Assembly: GCA_902766095.1 (NCBI GenBank)
Contig: CACXCN010000011.1
Location: forward strand, 1 to 64,000
DNA from: an uncultured Selenomonas sp.
Lineage (GTDB): Bacteria > Bacillota > Negativicutes > Selenomonadales > Selenomonadaceae
Length of the DNA: 64,000 bases
Direction of reading: 5' to 3'
In this document: one piece after another, positions 32,558 through 41,525 of the stretch
Layout of the letters: each line of letters begins with the position of its first letter
Position numbering within the stretch: the stretch's first letter is position 1
The notes under the pieces: model-generated
What the model saw: the letters and a program-made list of their open reading frames with translations, nothing else
Told to the model about the DNA's origin: nothing
Databases searched by the model: none
Made by a program: the position numbers and the translations under genes

Positions 32558-32899
32558 ATGCGTTACCGATGGTTCGTTGATGATGAGGAAGAGCAGCTTG
32601 ACGATATGGGGCGTCCGCTGAGCCGGGCTGCCCACGATGAAGCACTTCATCCACAGGAGAAGAAGGGGTTCACGCGCGGCGAGCGGGCCAGCATCGTATT
32701 GGCGACGCTTATCATCCTTTACGGCCTCGGGACGGCCGATGTGCCGCTTGTGATATTCTGTGCGGCGTACCTGCTGTTCATCCTGCGGCCGCTGGCCCGC
32801 AAAGTATTCAAGGAAAACGGCGAATCTGTCAGCAATGCCATGAAGGGATGCGCGATCGCGCTGTTCATAGGAGCTTTTCTGATGACTCTAATGCTTTGA
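32558..32899 (+). CDS. Small membrane protein of unknown function
   Basis: This 113-aa protein has an acidic N-terminal tail (residues 1-40, VDDEEEQLDD) and three hydrophobic helices: about 45-58, 60-78 and 96-113. No family is recognised. The start is four bases after the amidase stop, with GGGAAG upstream, so co-expression with the amidase is likely. GC3 bias and position support a real gene. The function cannot be inferred beyond an envelope location. Confidence 0.7.
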   Translation: MRYRWFVDDEEEQLDDMGRPLSRAAHDEALHPQEKKGFTRGERASIVLATLIILYGLGTADVPLVIFCAAYLLFILRPLARKVFKENGESVSNAMKGCAIALFIGAFLMTLML

Positions 32900-32923
32900 T
32901 TAGCAAGGGGCCATCTTATTTTT

Positions 32924-32953
32924 TTAACAAAATTACGAAAAATATCGTAAAAT
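32924..32953 (+). promoter_or_regulatory. glg promoter overlapping a palindrome
   Basis: TTAACA (32924-32929), an 18-bp spacer and TAAAAT (32948-32953). A perfect palindrome TTACGA-N6-TCGTAA spans 32933-32950 and overlaps the -10 element, so a repressor site controlling glycogen synthesis is plausible. It lies 137 bp before glgC. Confidence 0.6.
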
Positions 32954-33089
32954 ATCGGACATATGGTACAGAGCTTGAAGGGAAATTGAAGCTTATGGCG
33001 AATTAAAACAATAAGAATAAAGTAGCGAAAGCAGTTTTCTGGCTTTTGAGGGATGCCGGGAGCTGCGGTTCATACAAGGGGGACTTATC

Positions 33090-34244
33090 ATGAGTAAGAC
33101 AGAATGCCTGGCGATGATATTGGCCGGCGGACAGGGCAGCCGGCTGCGGGCGCTGACGAAGAAGATCGCTAAGCCGGCAGTGCCGTTTGGTGGTAAGTAT
33201 CGCATCATCGATTTCCCACTGTCGAATTGTGCAAATTCCGGCATCGACAAGGTCGGCGTACTGACGCAGTATCGTCCGCTGGAACTGCATAATTATCTCG
33301 CCTCGGGCAGTGCCTGGGATCTCGACACGAAGAATGGTGGTGTGTTCATACTGCCACCGTATGCTCGTGAGAAGGGGGCAGACTGGTATCGCGGCACGGC
33401 TGACGCGATCTATCAGAATCTGAATTTCATCGACCTCTACGATCCTGACTATGTACTCGTGCTGTCGGGCGATCACATCTATACGATGGATTACTCCTGG
33501 ATGCTTGAGGCACATAAGAAGGCCAAGGCTGATGCCACCATCGGCGTATTCGAAGTTCCCTGGGAGGAGGCACCGCGCTTCGGTATCATGAATACCGATA
33601 AAGACGGCCGCATCAATGAATTTGAGGAGAAGCCGGCAAAGCCGAAGAGCAATCTGGCCTCGATGGGCATCTATATCTTCAATAAAGATGTACTCGAGAA
33701 ATATCTGCTTGACGATGCGAAAGATGAGACGTCGAGCCACGATTTCGGCAAGAATATCATTCCGAAGATGCTGGCGGATAAGAAACGGCTCTACTCCTAT
33801 GCTTTCGAGGGCTATTGGAAGGATGTCGGCACGATCGAGAGCCTCTGGCAGGCGAATATGGACCTGCTGCAGGATGAGCCGCCGTTCGACCTCAATGGCG
33901 AGTGGAAGATCTATTCCTCGAATCCGTCCATGCCGCCGCACTATGTGGGACCCGAGGCCAAAGTCAAGAAATCCATGATCAGCGAAGGCTCCATGATACT
34001 CGGCGAGGTCTACAATTCGGTCATATTCCCGGGTGTGAAGGTCGGCAAGGGTGCCAAGGTCACGAATTCGGTCATCATGCCGAACACGGTCATCGGCGAT
34101 GGTGCTGTCGTTGATTACTCCATACTGGCCCAGAATGTGAAAGTGGAGCCGGGGGCCAAGGTGACAGGTGAGCTCGGCACCATAACCGTAATCGCTGATG
34201 GTGAGAAGGTCAGCGCCGAAGATAGCAGCAAGCGAGTGGGCTGA
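33090..34244 (+). CDS. glgC: Glucose-1-phosphate adenylyltransferase, GlgC subunit
   Basis: This 384-aa enzyme makes ADP-glucose, the committed step of glycogen synthesis. It has a nucleotidyltransferase fold (about 1-250) starting [31 protein letters not shown], with [11 protein letters not shown] and the glucose-1-phosphate region [20 protein letters not shown] left-handed beta-helix follows (about 290-384; [16 protein letters not shown]). GGGGGA precedes the ATG. It leads glgC-glgD-glgP-glgB-glgA. As in Bacillus, it probably pairs with GlgD. Confidence 0.96.
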   Translation: MSKTECLAMILAGGQGSRLRALTKKIAKPAVPFGGKYRIIDFPLSNCANSGIDKVGVLTQYRPLELHNYLASGSAWDLDTKNGGVFILPPYAREKGADWYRGTADAIYQNLNFIDLYDPDYVLVLSGDHIYTMDYSWMLEAHKKAKADATIGVFEVPWEEAPRFGIMNTDKDGRINEFEEKPAKPKSNLASMGIYIFNKDVLEKYLLDDAKDETSSHDFGKNIIPKMLADKKRLYSYAFEGYWKDVGTIESLWQANMDLLQDEPPFDLNGEWKIYSSNPSMPPHYVGPEAKVKKSMISEGSMILGEVYNSVIFPGVKVGKGAKVTNSVIMPNTVIGDGAVVDYSILAQNVKVEPGAKVTGELGTITVIADGEKVSAEDSSKRVG

Positions 34245-34295
34245 GACCAGGGCGGATACCGCTGGTGATAGTCCGTTAGAACGGAGTGGATAAAA

Positions 34296-35402
34296 TTGAA
34301 GACTGTAATGGGTATCATAAACCTGCAGGAAGATAACAGCCTGATTCGTGAACTGACCGAGCAGCGGGCCGTGGAGTCAATCCCGTTCGCCGGGCGTTAT
34401 CGTCTGATTGATTTTGCTTTGTCGAGCATGGTCAATTCCGGCATCCAGAATGTCGGCGTGATGCTGCCGGAAAAGGGGCGTTCCGTACTTGACCACCTGC
34501 GCTCCGGCAAGGATTGGGATCTGGCCCGCCGGCATGATGGCCTGTTCTACCTGCCTCCGCATCAGGAGGAGCACACGAAGCACCGCGGCGACCTGAAGAA
34601 TTTCTATTACAATATCGATTTCTTCAATCACAGCAGTCAGGAATACGTGCTGCTGGCCAGCGGCTCGTTCGTCTACAATATGGATTTCAATGAGCTGCTG
34701 CGGTTCCATCAGAATACGGGAGCCGATATGACGCTCGTTTATCATACGGCGAACGGCGAGACGACTGGTACGAACATCGTGCTCGAGACGGAGGAGAACG
34801 GCCTCGTCTCGGATATCGCGGAGCGCTCGGCCGTATATGATGGCTCGAAGGTCGCGATGGGACTGGCCATCATGAAGAAGGAAGTATTCGTCGATATGAT
34901 ACGCGATACCTACGAGCATGGCGGCACGGACCTGCAGCTCGATGGCATATTGCGACGCGCTTCGCAGTACAATATATACGGCTATGAGCACGATGGTTAT
35001 GTCGCGCATATCGATTCGACGGGAGCCTACTACAAGGCCAGCATGGATATGCTGAAGCCCGAGGTGTGGACCGAGTTGTTCATGGGCGAGAACCGCATCG
35101 AGACCAAGGTCAAGGACGAGGTGCCGGTGCAGTACAAGGAGACCGCCGAGGTCAATAATTCCCTGATCGCGAATGGCTGCGTTGTGCGCGGCGAGGTCGA
35201 AAACAGCATCCTCTTCCGCGGCGTCAAGGTAGGCAAAGACGTCAAGATCCGCAATTCCATCATCATGCAGAAGTGCGATATACAGGATGGCTCGCTCATC
35301 GAGAATGTTATTTGTGATAAGAATGTAGTGATAACGCGGGAGAAATGGCTCAAGGGTGCAGATAACTACCCCCTGATCGTCACGAAGAACGTAGTTATCT
35401 GA
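34296..35402 (+). CDS. glgD: GlgD subunit of ADP-glucose pyrophosphorylase
   Basis: This 368-aa GlgC paralogue serves as regulatory or partner subunit. It keeps the fold (FAGRYRLIDFALSSMVNSGIQ, LLASGSFVYNMDF, C-terminal beta-helix VRGEVENSILFRGVKVGKDV) but lacks the AGGxGxRL nucleotide loop at the N-terminus (MGIINLQEDNSLIRELTEQ). This is typical of GlgD, which is nearly inactive alone. Start is TTG at 34296, nine bases after GGAG; an ATG at 34308 is less well placed. The gene is 51 bp after glgC. Confidence 0.93.
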   Translation: MKTVMGIINLQEDNSLIRELTEQRAVESIPFAGRYRLIDFALSSMVNSGIQNVGVMLPEKGRSVLDHLRSGKDWDLARRHDGLFYLPPHQEEHTKHRGDLKNFYYNIDFFNHSSQEYVLLASGSFVYNMDFNELLRFHQNTGADMTLVYHTANGETTGTNIVLETEENGLVSDIAERSAVYDGSKVAMGLAIMKKEVFVDMIRDTYEHGGTDLQLDGILRRASQYNIYGYEHDGYVAHIDSTGAYYKASMDMLKPEVWTELFMGENRIETKVKDEVPVQYKETAEVNNSLIANGCVVRGEVENSILFRGVKVGKDVKIRNSIIMQKCDIQDGSLIENVICDKNVVITREKWLKGADNYPLIVTKNVVI

Positions 35403-35414
35403 TCAGTTAGTGTC

Positions 35415-35470
35415 GGGCCGCTGTGCTGGCAGGGAGCTATGGAGCTTTGAGTACAGCGGCCCTGTTATTT
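35415..35470 (+). terminator. Intra-operon hairpin between glgD and glgP
   Basis: A perfect 10-bp stem (GGGCCGCTGT at 35415-35424, ACAGCGGCCC at 35453-35462) is followed by TGTTATTTT. It lies in the only long gap in the glg run and may attenuate transcription of glgP. Confidence 0.6.
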
Positions 35471-35517
35471 TCCCAGCGGTAGATTACCGCGTTGCTTTAC
35501 AAAGGGGAGTGGCTTTT

Positions 35518-37992
35518 TTGGCTAGAGAAAAGAGAACTGCGAATAAGAAGGTAGACCGCGAATTTGAGAAGCTGAAGGAAAATATAAAGCAGCGTTTCGT
35601 GTCGTCAGCCCATATCATGTGGGGACGCGATATATCGGAGCTGACGTCTAACGAGATATATCAGACGGTAGCTGCGGTAGCGAAGCAGTTCATATCCGAC
35701 AACTGGATCAAGACGAACAGAACATATATGGAGCGTCAGGAGAAGCAGATCTATTATTTCTCCATCGAATTCCTTATCGGCCGCCTGCTGAAGTCGAATC
35801 TCATCAATTTGGGCATCGAGGAGGCTGTCAGCGAGGTTCTCGAGGGTTTCCATCTGGACCTGACGAAGACATTCGAGGAGGAGCCGGATGCCGGCCTCGG
35901 CAATGGCGGCCTCGGACGCCTCGCCGCCTGCTTCATCGACTCGATGGCTGCCCAGCGCCTGCCGGGCCATGGCTGCAGCATCCGCTATCAGTACGGCCTG
36001 TTCGAGCAGAAGATCATCAATGGCAACCAGGTCGAGATACCGGATAACTGGCTCAAGAACGGCTTCGCCTGGGAGTATCGCAAGCCGGATAAGTCCATCG
36101 AGGTCAAGTTCAATGGCAATGCCTACATGAAGAAGCAGCCGGACGGCAGCCTCAAGCTCGTCTACGAGAATCCGATGACGGTCATGGCTGTGCCGTACGA
36201 TGTGCCGATCGTGGGCTACCACAACAGCACGGTCAATACGCTGCGTCTCTGGAATGCCGAGGTCAACCGTGATTTCTCGGACTATGGCTATCTGACGCAG
36301 GAGCAGATCCAGCAGAAACATCAGTACCGTGACTTCGTCGAGAGCATCACGACGTCGCTCTATCCGGATGACAGCACCTATGAGGGGCGCCGCATGCGCC
36401 TGATCCAGGAGTACTTCCTCGTATCGGCCGGTGTGCAGAGCATCGTGCGCCATTACAAGAAGACGGGCATGGATATCCATACGTTCGATCAGAAGATCGC
36501 TATCCATATCAACGATACGCATCCGGCTACGGCGGTGGCTGAGCTCATGCGCATCCTCATTGATGAGGAGGGCCTCGAGTGGGATGAGGCCTGGGATATC
36601 ACGCGCAAGACCATCGCCTACACGAACCATACGATCATGCCGGAGGCATTGGAGAAATGGCCGATCGACGTATTCAAATCGCTGCTGCCGCGTATATACA
36701 TGATCATCGATGAGATCAACCGCCGCTGGCTCGAGGAGGTGCGCGAGCGCTATCCGAACAACGAGGATAAAGTGCATGCGATGTCCATCATCCAGGATGG
36801 CATGGTGCATATGGCACGCCTGGCTGTCGTCGGCAGCCACAGCGTCAATGGTGTGGCCCGCATCCATACCGAGATTCTGAAGGAAACGACGCTTCATGAT
36901 TTCTATGAATATGCGCCGCGCATGTTCAACAACAAGACGAACGGCGTCACGCATCGCCGCTGGCTCATGGGCGCGAACCCGGCGCTGTCCGACCTCATCG
37001 ATGATACGATCGGCACGCGGCGTTGGCATCGCTACCCGGAGGGGCTCGGCATGCTCAACGATTACGTCGACGACAAGCCTTTCCTCGCCAAGCTGCGCGA
37101 TGTCAAGAAAATCCGCAAAGAAGCGCTGGCTGCCTATGTCAAGGAGCATAATGACGGCCTCATCGTCAATCCGAATACGATATTCGATATCCAGGTCAAG
37201 CGCATCCATTCCTATAAGCGCCAGCTCATGAACATCCTGCACATCATGTGGCAGTATGATCAGCTCAAGAACAACAGCAGCTACAAGATGACGCCGACGA
37301 CGTATTTCTTCGGCGGCAAGGCAGCACCGGGCTACTACATCGCGAAGGAGACGATCCGCCTCATCAACGCAGTCGCAGCCAAAGTCAATGCCGATAAGGC
37401 GACGAATGACATGCTGAAGGTCGTGTTCATCGAGAACTTCGGCGTATCCATCGGCGAGATCGTCTATCCGGCTGCTGATGTCAGCGAGCAGATATCGACG
37501 GCTTCGAAGGAAGCTTCGGGCACAGGCAACATGAAGTTCATGATGAACGGCGCGATAACGCTCGGCACGATGGACGGTGCCAATGTCGAGATCCGCGATG
37601 CGGTCGGCGGCGATGACCACTGCGTCATCTTCGGACTGCGCGCTGAGGAAGTCCTGAACTACTACGCTCATGGCGGGTATTCGGCCTGGGATGAGTACAA
37701 CAGCAACCCGAATGTCCGGACGGTGTTGAACCAGCTCACGGATGGCACGTATGGCAACTTCCAGTCGCTGTTCGACTATCTGATCCATGAGAACGATGAG
37801 TTCTTCATCCTGAAGGATTTCAACTCCTATGCCGAGGCGCATCAGGAGATATATCGTCGCTATGCCAACATGCTGGGCTGGATGAAGTCGTCGGCCATGA
37901 ATATCGCCAATTCCGGTGTATTCTCGTCCGATCGTACCATCACCGAGTACGCCAATGAGATATGGAATGTGCGCCCAGTCCTGATTTCCTGA
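35518..37992 (+). CDS. glgP: Glycogen/starch phosphorylase
   Basis: This 824-aa PLP-dependent GT35 enzyme releases glucose-1-phosphate from glycogen ends. Visible landmarks are the N-terminal region YYFSIEFLIGRLLKSNL, the substrate-site GLGNGGLGRLAACFIDS, HINDTHPATAVAELMR, RIHSYKRQLMNI, and the PLP-lysine signature EASGTGNMKFMMNGAITLGT. The best start is TTG at 35518, eight bases after AGGGGAG. Extending the frame upstream to 35410 would run through the hairpin, so it is rejected. Length then fits the family. The allosteric state is not evident. Confidence 0.95.
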   Translation: MAREKRTANKKVDREFEKLKENIKQRFVSSAHIMWGRDISELTSNEIYQTVAAVAKQFISDNWIKTNRTYMERQEKQIYYFSIEFLIGRLLKSNLINLGIEEAVSEVLEGFHLDLTKTFEEEPDAGLGNGGLGRLAACFIDSMAAQRLPGHGCSIRYQYGLFEQKIINGNQVEIPDNWLKNGFAWEYRKPDKSIEVKFNGNAYMKKQPDGSLKLVYENPMTVMAVPYDVPIVGYHNSTVNTLRLWNAEVNRDFSDYGYLTQEQIQQKHQYRDFVESITTSLYPDDSTYEGRRMRLIQEYFLVSAGVQSIVRHYKKTGMDIHTFDQKIAIHINDTHPATAVAELMRILIDEEGLEWDEAWDITRKTIAYTNHTIMPEALEKWPIDVFKSLLPRIYMIIDEINRRWLEEVRERYPNNEDKVHAMSIIQDGMVHMARLAVVGSHSVNGVARIHTEILKETTLHDFYEYAPRMFNNKTNGVTHRRWLMGANPALSDLIDDTIGTRRWHRYPEGLGMLNDYVDDKPFLAKLRDVKKIRKEALAAYVKEHNDGLIVNPNTIFDIQVKRIHSYKRQLMNILHIMWQYDQLKNNSSYKMTPTTYFFGGKAAPGYYIAKETIRLINAVAAKVNADKATNDMLKVVFIENFGVSIGEIVYPAADVSEQISTASKEASGTGNMKFMMNGAITLGTMDGANVEIRDAVGGDDHCVIFGLRAEEVLNYYAHGGYSAWDEYNSNPNVRTVLNQLTDGTYGNFQSLFDYLIHENDEFFILKDFNSYAEAHQEIYRRYANMLGWMKSSAMNIANSGVFSSDRTITEYANEIWNVRPVLIS

Positions 37993-38046
37993 GCCGGACC
38001 TGACTGAGGGGGATATACAGGCAAGGCCATGACAGGGGGGTAAAAA

Positions 38047-39960
38047 TTGAAAACATCAGCATTGAGTGAATACGACCTGTATTTGTTCCACCAAGGAACG
38101 AACTATCATGCCTATGAATTGCTTGGAGCGCATTTCATCGAGCAGGATGGCCAGCAGGGCGTCAGATTCGCGGTCTGGGCACCGCATGCCAAGTCGATCA
38201 GCGTGGTCGGAGATTTCAATAAATGGGATACGCGCGTGAATCCGATGACGAAGGTCAGCGATGGCGAGATATGGCAGGTATTCATCCCGGGGCTCGAGTC
38301 GGGGACTGTGTACAAATATGCGATCGAGCCGCAATGGGGCGGCCCGCGCATCATGAAAGCCGATCCGTACGGATTCTATGCGGAGAAGAAACCAGCGACA
38401 GCCTCGCGCCTCTATGAACTTGGCAACTATAGCTGGCAGGATGATGCCTGGCGGCAGAAGCAGGATCAGCAGTCGAGCTATGATCAGCCCATGCTGATCT
38501 ATGAGATGCATGCCGGCTCCTGGCGCCGCAATGCCGAGGGCGAGTATCTGAGCTATCGCGAGCTGGCTGACCAATTGATTGATTATGTCAAGGATATGCA
38601 CTATACGCATATCGAGTTCATGCCGCTTTGCGAGCATCCGTTCGACGGCTCCTGGGGCTACCAGGCGACGGGATACTATGCCGTGACGAGTCGCTATGGC
38701 ACGCCGGATGACTTCCGCTATCTCGTGGATAAGGCGCATCAGAACGGCATCGGCATCATCATGGACTGGGTGCCGGGCCATTTTTGCAAAGATGAGCAGG
38801 GGCTGCGCCATTTCGACGGCATGACGCTCTATGAGTCGGATAACGAGCAGCGCGCGGAGAACTGGGAATGGGGTACGACGAATTTCGACTATGGTCGCAC
38901 GGAGGTGCAGAGCTTCCTGATATCGAACGCCATGTTCTGGTTCGAGGAGTTCCATATTGACGGGCTGCGCATCGATGCGGTTGCGAATATGCTCTATCTG
39001 AACTATGGCCGCAAAGAAGGCGAGTGGACGCCGAACAAATATGGCGACACGGGCAATCTCGAGGCGATGGACTTCATCCGTAAGCTCAACGAAGCCGTGT
39101 TCAAATATCATCCGAAGGCGCTCATGATTGCGGAGGAATCCACCGACTGGCCGCTCATATCGAAGCCGGTCTACATGGGCGGCATGGGCTTCAACTACAA
39201 GTGGAACATGGGCTGGATGAACGACATGCTCAAGTACATGTCGCTCGATCCGATCTATCGCAAATGGAATCATGACAAGGTCACGTTCTCGTTCATGTAT
39301 GCGTTCTCGGAGAATTTCGTGCTGCCGCTGTCGCATGACGAGGTCGTGCACGGCAAATGCTCGCTCATCAGCAAGATGCCAGGTGACTATTGGCAGAAGT
39401 TCGCCGGTCTGCGCACGTTCTTCGGCTACTGGATGGCGCATCCGGGCAAGAAGCTGCTGTTCATGGGCGGCGAATTCGGCCAGTTCATCGAATGGAACTA
39501 TGATGACAGCCTCGACTGGCACCTCGTCCAGCAGTACCCCATGCACACGAAGATGCTCGAGTACAGCCGGGCTCTCAACAAATTCTACTGCGACAACAAG
39601 GTTCTCTGGCAGGTGGATTTCGATTGGAATGGCTTCCAGTGGATCGATTGCAATGATAACGAGAACAGTGTCGTGTCCTTCATCCGCAAGGCCGAGGATG
39701 GCGATGATTTCTTGATCATCGTCAGCAACTTCACGCCCGAGGTGCGGCACGGCTATCGCATCGGCGTGCCGATGCTTGGCGAATACGTCGAGGTGTTCAA
39801 CTCGGATGCCGAGGAGTTCGGCGGCAGCGGCGTGCTCAATGAGGGAGCGCTGGTCAGCCAGCCAGTGCCCTGGCATAACCGGGAGCAGTCCATAGAGATC
39901 ACGGTTCCGCCGTTGGCCACTATATATATACGCCACAAGGGGAAGCCGGCGGAAAAATAA
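38047..39960 (+). CDS. glgB: 1,4-alpha-glucan branching enzyme (GH13)
   Basis: This 637-aa enzyme introduces alpha-1,6 branches. A CBM48 domain (about 25-125, VRFAVWAPHAKSISVVGDFN) precedes the GH13 barrel. The nucleophile Asp310 lies in GLRIDAVANML, the acid/base Glu363 in IAEESTDWP, and Asp431 in LSHDEVVHGK. The C-terminal all-beta domain is present. TTG start at 38047 is eight bases after AGGGGGG. It sits 54 bp after glgP and 88 bp before glgA. Confidence 0.95.
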   Translation: MKTSALSEYDLYLFHQGTNYHAYELLGAHFIEQDGQQGVRFAVWAPHAKSISVVGDFNKWDTRVNPMTKVSDGEIWQVFIPGLESGTVYKYAIEPQWGGPRIMKADPYGFYAEKKPATASRLYELGNYSWQDDAWRQKQDQQSSYDQPMLIYEMHAGSWRRNAEGEYLSYRELADQLIDYVKDMHYTHIEFMPLCEHPFDGSWGYQATGYYAVTSRYGTPDDFRYLVDKAHQNGIGIIMDWVPGHFCKDEQGLRHFDGMTLYESDNEQRAENWEWGTTNFDYGRTEVQSFLISNAMFWFEEFHIDGLRIDAVANMLYLNYGRKEGEWTPNKYGDTGNLEAMDFIRKLNEAVFKYHPKALMIAEESTDWPLISKPVYMGGMGFNYKWNMGWMNDMLKYMSLDPIYRKWNHDKVTFSFMYAFSENFVLPLSHDEVVHGKCSLISKMPGDYWQKFAGLRTFFGYWMAHPGKKLLFMGGEFGQFIEWNYDDSLDWHLVQQYPMHTKMLEYSRALNKFYCDNKVLWQVDFDWNGFQWIDCNDNENSVVSFIRKAEDGDDFLIIVSNFTPEVRHGYRIGVPMLGEYVEVFNSDAEEFGGSGVLNEGALVSQPVPWHNREQSIEITVPPLATIYIRHKGKPAEK

Positions 39961-40048
39961 ATATGAATATCAGACGGTGCGACCGGGAACGGTCGTAGGG
40001 TCTTTACGGAAAAACAGTTTTCGTGTGCAAAGAGGGAGGAATCTTTCC

Positions 40049-41494
40049 ATGAAGGTATTATATGTAGCTTCGGAAGCAGTACCATTTGCTAAGACAGGCG
40101 GTTTGGCTGATGTAGCTGGCTCCCTGCCTAAGGCACTGGTAGAGGCAGGCGTCGACGCGCGCGTCATCATGCCGAAATATGGCAAGATACCCGAAGAGTA
40201 TCGCAACGCGATGGAGCACGTCTACGATGGGACGCTGCCGGTAGCCTGGCGTGAGAAATATGTGGGCATCGATAAATACGAGTTGAATGGCGTGACATTC
40301 TACTTCGTCGACAATCAGGAGTATTTCAATCGCGAGGGCTTCTACGGCTATGATGACGATGCCGAGCGTTTCTCATTCTTCAGCCGGGCAGTGCTCAATC
40401 TGCTGCCGGCGCTGGATTTCTGGCCGGATGTCATCAATGCTAACGACTGGCATGCGGGCCTCGTGCCGGTCCTGCTGAAGCTCGAGCATATGGGCGATGA
40501 GCGCTATGAGCGCATCAAGACGGTCTACACGATCCACAACCTGAAATATCAGGGCATATTCCCGAAGGACGTCATGAGCGACGTGCTCGGCCTCGACTGG
40601 AAATACTTCAACAACGGCGACCTCGAGTTCTATGATGCGGTGAACTTCATGAAGGGCGGCCTGACCTACGCCGACTATATCACGACAGTATCGAAGACCT
40701 ATGCGCAGGAGATCCAGTATGAGTATTTCGGCGAGCACCTTGACGGCCTGCTGCGCAAGCGCAGTGACAGCCTGTTCGGTATCGTGAACGGCCTCGATTA
40801 CGATGTCTACAATCCGCGCACGGATGAGAATATCTATGAGACCTACGATATCGACTCGGTCGATCGCAAGATTGACAACAAGGTCAGCCTGCAGCGCGAG
40901 CTCGGACTGCCCGAGAACCGCAAGGTCCCGGTCGTGGCGCTCGTGTCGCGCCTCGTCGAGGCCAAGGGCATGGATCTCCTCGTGCGCATGCTCGATGAGA
41001 TACTGCAGCATGAGGATATCCAGTTCGTACTGCTGGGCACCGGAGACAAGGTGTACGAGGACTGGTTCAAGGGCCTGGCCTGGCGCTTCCCGCGCAAGGT
41101 CTCGGTCAATATCAAATTCTCGAACCGGCTGGCGCAGTGCATCTATGCCGGCGCCGATATATTCCTGATGCCGTCGAACTACGAGCCGTGCGGCATCGGC
41201 CAGCTCATAGCGCTGCGCTATGGTACGATACCGGTCGTGCGCAAGACCGGCGGCCTGAGCGATACAGTCATCCCCTACAGCAAGTACACGGAGCAGGGCA
41301 ATGGCTTCGTATTCGAGAACTACAACGCCCATGAGATGATGGCCACGCTGCGGCGTGCATTGTCGCATTACGGCAACTATGCAGTATGGAAGCAGATCAT
41401 GCGGAATGCCATGACCTCAGACTACAGCTGGAATGAGTCGGCCCGCGAGTACATACGGCTCTATGAGCAGCTGCTGGGGAAGAAGGCAGAGTAA
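40049..41494 (+). CDS. glgA: Glycogen synthase, ADP-glucose type (GT5)
   Basis: This 481-aa GT-B enzyme extends glycogen from ADP-glucose. The sugar-nucleotide-binding KTGGLADVAGSLPKAL is at about 15-30. Other landmarks are NDWHAG, TIHNLKYQG, VSRLVEAKG and the C-terminal donor-site MPSNYEPCGIGQLIALRYG and RKTGGL. The start is the ATG at 40049, eight bases after GGGAGGA. The next gene starts 31 bp downstream. Confidence 0.96.
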   Translation: MKVLYVASEAVPFAKTGGLADVAGSLPKALVEAGVDARVIMPKYGKIPEEYRNAMEHVYDGTLPVAWREKYVGIDKYELNGVTFYFVDNQEYFNREGFYGYDDDAERFSFFSRAVLNLLPALDFWPDVINANDWHAGLVPVLLKLEHMGDERYERIKTVYTIHNLKYQGIFPKDVMSDVLGLDWKYFNNGDLEFYDAVNFMKGGLTYADYITTVSKTYAQEIQYEYFGEHLDGLLRKRSDSLFGIVNGLDYDVYNPRTDENIYETYDIDSVDRKIDNKVSLQRELGLPENRKVPVVALVSRLVEAKGMDLLVRMLDEILQHEDIQFVLLGTGDKVYEDWFKGLAWRFPRKVSVNIKFSNRLAQCIYAGADIFLMPSNYEPCGIGQLIALRYGTIPVVRKTGGLSDTVIPYSKYTEQGNGFVFENYNAHEMMATLRRALSHYGNYAVWKQIMRNAMTSDYSWNESAREYIRLYEQLLGKKAE

Positions 41495-41525
41495 GGAGAA
41501 GGCCGGGAGTAGAAAGGGAAGGCAT

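Noticed and set aside
35410-35517. Upstream extension of glgP to an earlier ATG
   Set aside because: The added 36 residues run through a hairpin and have no family similarity; the TTG at 35518 has an ideal ribosome site and gives the normal length.
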